Source: an uncultured Clostridium sp.
GTDB lineage: Bacteria > Bacillota > Clostridia > Lachnospirales > Lachnospiraceae
Direction: 5' to 3'
NCBI GenBank assembly: GCA_945946715.1
Contig: CAMEWU010000085.1
Coordinates: 1-9,409 of the forward strand
Length of the DNA: 9,409 nt
The notes below the pieces were generated by a model, which was not told the origin of the DNA, made no database searches, and was given only the letters and a program-made list of their open reading frames with translations. Positions within the stretch are counted from its first letter, which is position 1, and every line of letters starts with the position of its first letter. Below, piece by piece: positions 7,315 to 9,409 of this stretch. A program made the position numbers and the translations under genes.

Positions 7315-7696
7315 TCTTACCTTCCTTTTCATAATTCTTTTGTTTCATTGTACTGTGTTTTCTTGCTTTTTTCAATGCTAATTTCAATTTATTAGAAACC
7401 GTCCAAATCAATCCGCAAATAAATGGACTAATACCCCAATTGTATAGCAGCACTCCGCAACACATACCTAACAACACAAACGCCCGAATCTGTCCATGAT
7501 TATATGTATAGAAAACTGCAACAATCAGGCATCCTGCTCCAAGACAAAAAACAATATCTTCAATTGCCGTCATCCAGTCTTTGTGTTGCTTTATTCCACG
7601 AAGGATTCGAAAAAAATCATAATAGAAAACTACAACCATTCCCCAAAAGGCACTAATCAGAAACACTTGCAGTTCCTGTACCATTTCCCCAGGCAT
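7307..7696 (-). CDS. yabQ: Spore cortex biosynthesis membrane protein YabQ
   Basis: YabQ is a mother-cell membrane protein needed for spore cortex formation in B. subtilis. The 129-residue product begins with an amphipathic to hydrophobic stretch containing the family-typical block FLISAFWGMVVVFYYDFFRILRG (about residues 12-34), then hydrophobic segments at about 48-64, 70-86 and 88-103, and ends in a very basic tail (KKARKHSTMKQKNYEKEGKNE). The start is uncertain: the ATG at 7694-7696 lies 3 nt after the yabP stop, and a second ATG is four codons in; neither has a strong Shine-Dalgarno, so translation probably couples to yabP. The 3' end overlaps divIC by 8 nt. Its position between yabP and divIC is the conserved one. 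Family assignment rests on the N-terminal motif plus context. Confidence 0.88.
   Translation of the reverse strand: MPGEMVQELQVFLISAFWGMVVVFYYDFFRILRGIKQHKDWMTAIEDIVFCLGAGCLIVAVFYTYNHGQIRAFVLLGMCCGVLLYNWGISPFICGLIWTVSNKLKLALKKARKHSTMKQKNYEKEGKNE
7347..7375 (-). promoter_or_regulatory. Sigma-A-like promoter inside yabQ, likely for divIC
   Basis: TTGAAA (7370-7375), 17-bp spacer, TACAAT (7347-7352): 10 of 12 consensus positions with ideal spacing. Predicted transcription starts near 7340, about 25 nt before the preferred divIC ATG. It lies in the A-rich Lys-coding 3' part of yabQ, where chance matches are more common, but an independent vegetative promoter makes biological sense for a division gene behind sporulation genes. 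Confidence 0.5.
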
Positions 7697-7699
7697 TTG

Positions 7700-7981
7700 C
7701 TATCGGAATAATCTCCCAAATATTCCCCGGTCAGCCCCCGGTTCTTTTGCACTGGTATATACAAAACTATCAACCGTACCATCTATTTCTACTTCGCCCT
7801 TTTCCAGGGTCAGCCTCGTTACATGAAGCTCCGTGCCTTTAATTGACAACATCCCCATATCTGTATCCAGTACAATTTCTGATTCGTTAAATGCCTTTAC
7901 CTCCCGAACTCCGGTAATTGCACCAACTCCACGATTTAGCAAATTAATCTTATGCGGTCTTGTTCCTAAACGTTCGTCCAT
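7700..7981 (-). CDS. yabP: Sporulation protein YabP
   Basis: YabP is a small sigma-E-dependent protein required for cortex formation and found with YabQ in endospore formers. From the ATG at 7979-7981 it has 93 residues and looks like a soluble beta-rich protein: HKINLLNRGVGAITGVREVKAFNESEIVLDTDMGMLSIKGTELHVTRLTLEKGEVEIDG matches the family pattern of a GV-x-V-x-S/AF core, a 'TxMGxLxIKG' strand and a 'GEVxIxG' strand, followed by a GIFGRLFR C-terminus. The frame extends to a TTG at 8005, but a perfect AAGGAGGT (7989-7996) with a 7-nt spacer sets the ATG. It is followed by yabQ after 3 nt. A sigma-E-like promoter and two competing hairpins lie in the 60 bp upstream, suggesting separate control from rqcP. 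Confidence 0.92.
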   Translation of the reverse strand: MDERLGTRPHKINLLNRGVGAITGVREVKAFNESEIVLDTDMGMLSIKGTELHVTRLTLEKGEVEIDGTVDSFVYTSAKEPGADRGIFGRLFR

Positions 7982-7988
7982 TTCTTCA

Positions 7989-7996
7989 ACCTCCTT
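7989..7996 (-). promoter_or_regulatory. Shine-Dalgarno of yabP, partly inside a hairpin
   Basis: AAGGAGGT, the strongest ribosome-binding site in the window, is 7 nt before the yabP ATG. Its first four bases (7993-7996) form part of the 3' arm of the 9-bp inverted repeat at 7993-8021, so in a long transcript it could be partly occluded. Confidence 0.7.
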
Positions 7997-8043
7997 CTGT
8001 TGCAATATATGAAACAGAAGGGTTGTTTATGCTAAGAACCCTT
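7993..8043 (-). repeat. Two mutually exclusive hairpins between rqcP and yabP
   Basis: Hairpin A pairs AAGGGTT (minus strand, 8043-8037) with AACCCTT (8024-8018), 7 bp with a 12-nt loop. Its upstream arm covers part of the rqcP stop codon (8042-8044). Hairpin B pairs CCTTCTGTT (8021-8013) with AACAGAAGG (8001-7993), 9 perfect bp with an 11-nt loop. They share 8018-8021, so only one can form at a time, and B takes in part of the yabP Shine-Dalgarno. Hairpin A has no good T-run (CTTCTGTTTC follows), so it is at best a weak terminator. Confidence 0.6.
8004..8032 (-). promoter_or_regulatory. Candidate sigma-E promoter of yabP-yabQ
   Basis: GCATAAA (8026-8032), a 14-bp spacer and CATATATT (8004-8011). 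The B. subtilis sigma-E pattern is roughly KMATATT, 14-15 bp, CATACAMT, so the -35 matches 5/7 and the -10 6/8. Transcription would start near 7997, right before the yabP Shine-Dalgarno. YabP is a sigma-E regulon member in B. subtilis, which supports the call; the motif match alone is moderate. Confidence 0.5.
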
Positions 8044-8281
8044 ATAGATACCGGAACATCTCTTTTGCCTCATCCTTCTTGACTGTATCAAGTACCTGAG
8101 TAACTTCTACCTTAACAGCCTTATTGCCAAACTGAACCTCTATCACATCTCCCACCTTCACATCATAGGAAGCTTTCACAACCTTATCATTTACCATAAC
8201 TCTTCCTGCATCACATGCATCGTTTGCAACTGTTCTCCGTTTAATCAATCGAGAAACCTTTAAGTACTTATCTAATCTCAT
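8042..8281 (-). CDS. rqcP: S4-domain ribosome quality-control factor RqcP
   Basis: RqcP (formerly YabO, Hsp15-like) binds stalled 50S-peptidyl-tRNA complexes and works with RqcH in C-terminal alanine tailing of nascent chains. The 79-residue product is almost wholly one S4 RNA-binding domain: MRLDKYLKVSRLIKRRTVANDACDAGRVMVND at the N-terminus is the S4 signature, followed by KVVKASYDVKVGDVIEVQFGNKAVKVEV and a short KKDEAKEMFRYL helix, as in the B. subtilis protein. The ATG has AGGA at 8287-8290, 5 nt upstream. The gene starts 28 nt after the hup terminator, leaving no room for its own promoter in the gap, so read-through or a promoter inside hup is implied. Downstream is the yabP regulatory spacer. 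In B. subtilis it is also directly before yabP. Confidence 0.94.
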   Translation of the reverse strand: MRLDKYLKVSRLIKRRTVANDACDAGRVMVNDKVVKASYDVKVGDVIEVQFGNKAVKVEVTQVLDTVKKDEAKEMFRYL

Positions 8282-8309
8282 TCTTATCCTGCTTTCTTTC
8301 TATTTTCGT

Positions 8310-8344
8310 AAAAGAAAAGACCACCCAATGGGCGGCCTTCTCTT
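8310..8344 (-). terminator. Strong intrinsic terminator after hup
   Basis: On the minus strand GGCCGCCC (8337-8330) pairs with GGGTGGTC (8326-8319) around a 3-nt loop (8327-8329), including two G-U pairs. The stem continues with AAGAGAA (8344-8338) against TTTTCTT (8318-8312), for about 15 bp in total. The downstream side is T-rich (TTTTCTTTT). It starts 26 nt after the hup stop and is the most GC-rich hairpin in the window. Confidence 0.88.
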
Positions 8345-8370
8345 CTAATACAAACTTCCAACTCTGGAAA

Positions 8371-8646
8371 TTAAGCATTTACTAAATCTTTTAATGCCTT
8401 ACCAGCCTTAAACTTAGGTGCCTTAGAAGCAGCAATAGGCATAGCCTCGCCAGTCTTAGGATTTCTACCTTCACGAGCTGATCTCTCAACTACTTCAAAA
8501 GTACCAAAGCCAACTAACTGAATCTTCTCACCCTTCTTTAACTCTTCAGATACAACATCTGTGAAAGCCTTTACAGCCTTCTCTGCGTCCTTCTTAGATA
8601 ATTCTGTCTTTTCAGCAATTGCTGCGATTAATTCTGTCTTGTTCAT
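8371..8646 (-). CDS. hup: DNA-binding protein HU
   Basis: HU is the small dimeric nucleoid protein that bends and compacts DNA without sequence specificity. The 91-residue product is a full-length typical HU: the helix-turn-helix body MNKTELIAAIAEKTELSKKDAEKAVKAFTD, the VGFGTFEVVERSAREGRNPKTGEAM beta-arm region with the hallmark GRNPKTG (about residues 61-67) and intercalating Pro, and the FKAGKALKDLVN C-terminal helix. The ATG (8644-8646) has AGGAGG at 8656-8661, 9 nt upstream. A near-consensus sigma-A promoter about 105 nt upstream and a strong terminator after the stop indicate an abundant, largely monocistronic transcript. The gene sits between spoVT and rqcP, where B. subtilis carries yabM and yabN instead. 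Identity is certain. Confidence 0.98.
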   Translation of the reverse strand: MNKTELIAAIAEKTELSKKDAEKAVKAFTDVVSEELKKGEKIQLVGFGTFEVVERSAREGRNPKTGEAMPIAASKAPKFKAGKALKDLVNA

Positions 8647-8684
8647 CGAAATAATCCTCCTCTAACATGAATAAAATCTTCTTT

Positions 8685-8734
8685 GCACTTAACCATCTCT
8701 ATAAGTGCTCTTATGCAAACCTTGTTTTCAAGGT
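8685..8734 (-). promoter_or_regulatory. Structured 5' leader of hup
   Basis: The leader of about 97 nt contains a perfect 6-bp hairpin ACCTTG/CAAGGT with an AAAA loop (8719-8734), a 5-bp ATAAG/CTTAT hairpin (8701-8714), and a 7-bp GCACTTA/TAAGTGC hairpin with a 10-nt loop (8685-8708). The last two share 8702-8705 and cannot coexist. No known riboswitch is recognised. The structures may affect mRNA stability or translation of HU. Confidence 0.4.
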
Positions 8735-8749
8735 GAATGCCTACATACA

Positions 8750-8778
8750 TTTATACAATTTTCATTCGCATTTGTCAA
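8750..8778 (-). promoter_or_regulatory. Sigma-A promoter of hup
   Basis: Perfect TTGACA (8773-8778), 17-bp spacer, TATAAA (8750-8755; 5/6). This is the best vegetative promoter in the window. Predicted start is near 8743, giving a leader of about 97 nt to the hup ATG. The -35 is partly covered by the inverted repeat at 8775-8801. Confidence 0.85.
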
Positions 8779-8801
8779 GGAAATTACACAATTTTCCTTG
8801 A
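8775..8801. repeat. Perfect 9-bp inverted repeat overlapping the hup -35
   Basis: TCAAGGAAA (8775-8783) and TTTCCTTGA (8793-8801), 9-nt centre, 27 bp overall. It starts 19 nt after the spoVT stop and covers four bases of the hup -35 hexamer. On the minus strand no T-run follows, so it is a poor spoVT terminator; size and symmetry would suit a dimeric repressor. A second overlapping repeat, AAATTACA (8781-8788) with TGTAATTT (8807-8814), competes with it. Confidence 0.55.
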
Positions 8802-8819
8802 TTTTCTGTAATTTTTCGT

Positions 8820-9368
8820 TTATCCTTCCATCTGTCTTCCCAAAAAATTTGCAGCAATTACTGCAGCTTTTCGTTCCGCTTCTCCAAGTGCCTCTGTTTC
8901 TGTCCGACTCAGGATAATAACTGCACCAATTGCGTCACCTTCACACAAAATGGTTTGGACAATCTCGCCATAGTATTCTTCATCACTGTTTGAGAGAATT
9001 TTAATATACTTTTTCTCTCCTTTTCTTGCCAGAATTGACTCTCTGTCATTAATAGCCTCTTCCAGCTCCTTATGCAGTACCTTGCCTAAAAAATCCTTCT
9101 TTGGGGCACCTGCAACTGCAATAATCTGATCCCGGTCGGAAACGCATACAGCGTGTCCGATAATCTGAGCTGTGGCATCTACATATTGCTGTGCAAAGGC
9201 TCCTAATTCTCCGATTGGTGAATATTTTTTCAAAATAATTTCACCATCTTTATCCGTAAATATTTCCAACGGATCTCCTTCTCTGATTCTCAAAGTTCTT
9301 CGGATTTCTTTGGGTACTACGACTCTCCCTAAATCGTCTATTCTTCGTACTATACCTGCTAATGTCAA
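8820..9368 (-). CDS. spoVT: Stage V sporulation protein T (AbrB-type forespore regulator)
   Basis: SpoVT is a DNA-binding regulator that tunes sigma-G-dependent transcription in the forespore. The N-terminal AbrB swapped-hairpin domain (about residues 1-50) reads GIVRRIDDLGRVVVPKEIRRTLRIREGDPLEIF, nearly identical to B. subtilis SpoVT. The rest (about 56-180, GELGAFAQQYVDATAQIIGHAV ... IGAVIILSRTETEALGEAERKAAVIAANFLGRQME) fits the GAF-like C-terminal domain. From the TTG at 9366-9368 the protein has 182 residues and its start MTLAGIVRR aligns position for position with B. subtilis MKATGIVRR. No ATG or GTG is available in frame up to the window edge, and no convincing Shine-Dalgarno precedes the TTG, so the true start is uncertain; the frame stays open upstream to another TTG at 9404 and on to the window edge. 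Identity is very secure. Confidence 0.95.
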   Translation of the reverse strand: MTLAGIVRRIDDLGRVVVPKEIRRTLRIREGDPLEIFTDKDGEIILKKYSPIGELGAFAQQYVDATAQIIGHAVCVSDRDQIIAVAGAPKKDFLGKVLHKELEEAINDRESILARKGEKKYIKILSNSDEEYYGEIVQTILCEGDAIGAVIILSRTETEALGEAERKAAVIAANFLGRQMEG

Positions 9369-9383
9369 GCACTTTTTGCAAAA

Positions 9384-9390
9384 AATTATG
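9384..9390 (-). promoter_or_regulatory. Possible sigma-G -10 element upstream of spoVT
   Basis: CATAATT matches the sigma-G -10 pattern CATAMTA at 6 of 7 positions, and spoVT is sigma-G-dependent in B. subtilis. The matching -35 would fall at or beyond the window edge, so only half the promoter can be inspected. The implied start near 9377 would leave a leader of roughly 10 nt. Confidence 0.25.
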
Positions 9391-9409
9391 AACTTTTTTT
9401 GCAACCGTT

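Noticed and set aside
8018..8043. Hairpin AAGGGTT/AACCCTT as an intrinsic terminator of rqcP
   Set aside because: The sequence after the stem on the minus strand is CTGTTTC rather than a T-run, and the stem is short with a 12-nt loop; kept only as part of the paired-hairpin observation.
9371..9404. Two copies of TTGCAA followed by an A-run and GT, considered as regulator-binding direct repeats
   Set aside because: The copies are short, A-rich and differ in A-run length; with the window ending here there is not enough context to call an operator, so they are only mentioned under the spoVT start finding.

Overview
The window looks like a chromosomal core region of an endospore-forming Firmicute of class Clostridia, most likely a Lachnospiraceae-type gut anaerobe. 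This rests on the AT-rich sequence, the strong AGGAGG ribosome-binding sites, the SpoIIE/YabP/YabQ/SpoVT sporulation set, and a gene order close to the spoVT-to-ftsH segment of Bacillus subtilis. Genus and species are not resolved. Every gene I can support lies on the minus strand, so transcription runs from high to low coordinates.

In transcription order: spoVT (forespore regulator of the AbrB/GAF type); a 173-bp spacer with an inverted repeat, a near-consensus sigma-A promoter and a structured leader; hup (HU) with a strong intrinsic terminator; rqcP (S4-domain ribosome rescue factor); a 60-bp spacer with a candidate sigma-E promoter and two mutually exclusive hairpins; yabP, yabQ and divIC in close succession, with a good sigma-A-like promoter inside yabQ that could drive divIC; an intrinsic terminator; natA-natB (two-gene ABC exporter, ATGA overlap); a 131-bp spacer with a candidate Spo0A-type spoIIE promoter (21-bp spacing); spoIIE; a 92-bp spacer with a weak promoter candidate; then the tightly packed run tilS, hpt, ftsH, with ftsH leaving the window at position 1.

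The genes link growth, division and sporulation. HU and RqcP are housekeeping. DivIC is a divisome protein. YabP and YabQ act in the mother cell for cortex formation. SpoIIE works at the asymmetric septum and activates sigma-F. SpoVT tunes forespore transcription. TilS, Hpt and FtsH are the conserved tRNA-modification, purine-salvage and membrane-proteolysis trio. The only genes that look out of place are natA-natB, which sit between divIC and spoIIE.

I see no mobile element, CRISPR array, tRNA, rRNA or wholly novel gene system, and no gene-free stretch longer than 300 bp. The most interesting material is regulatory: the overlapping sigma-E promoter and ribosome-binding-site hairpin at yabP, the 21-bp spoIIE promoter, two genes placed directly behind terminators, and the odd spoVT start.
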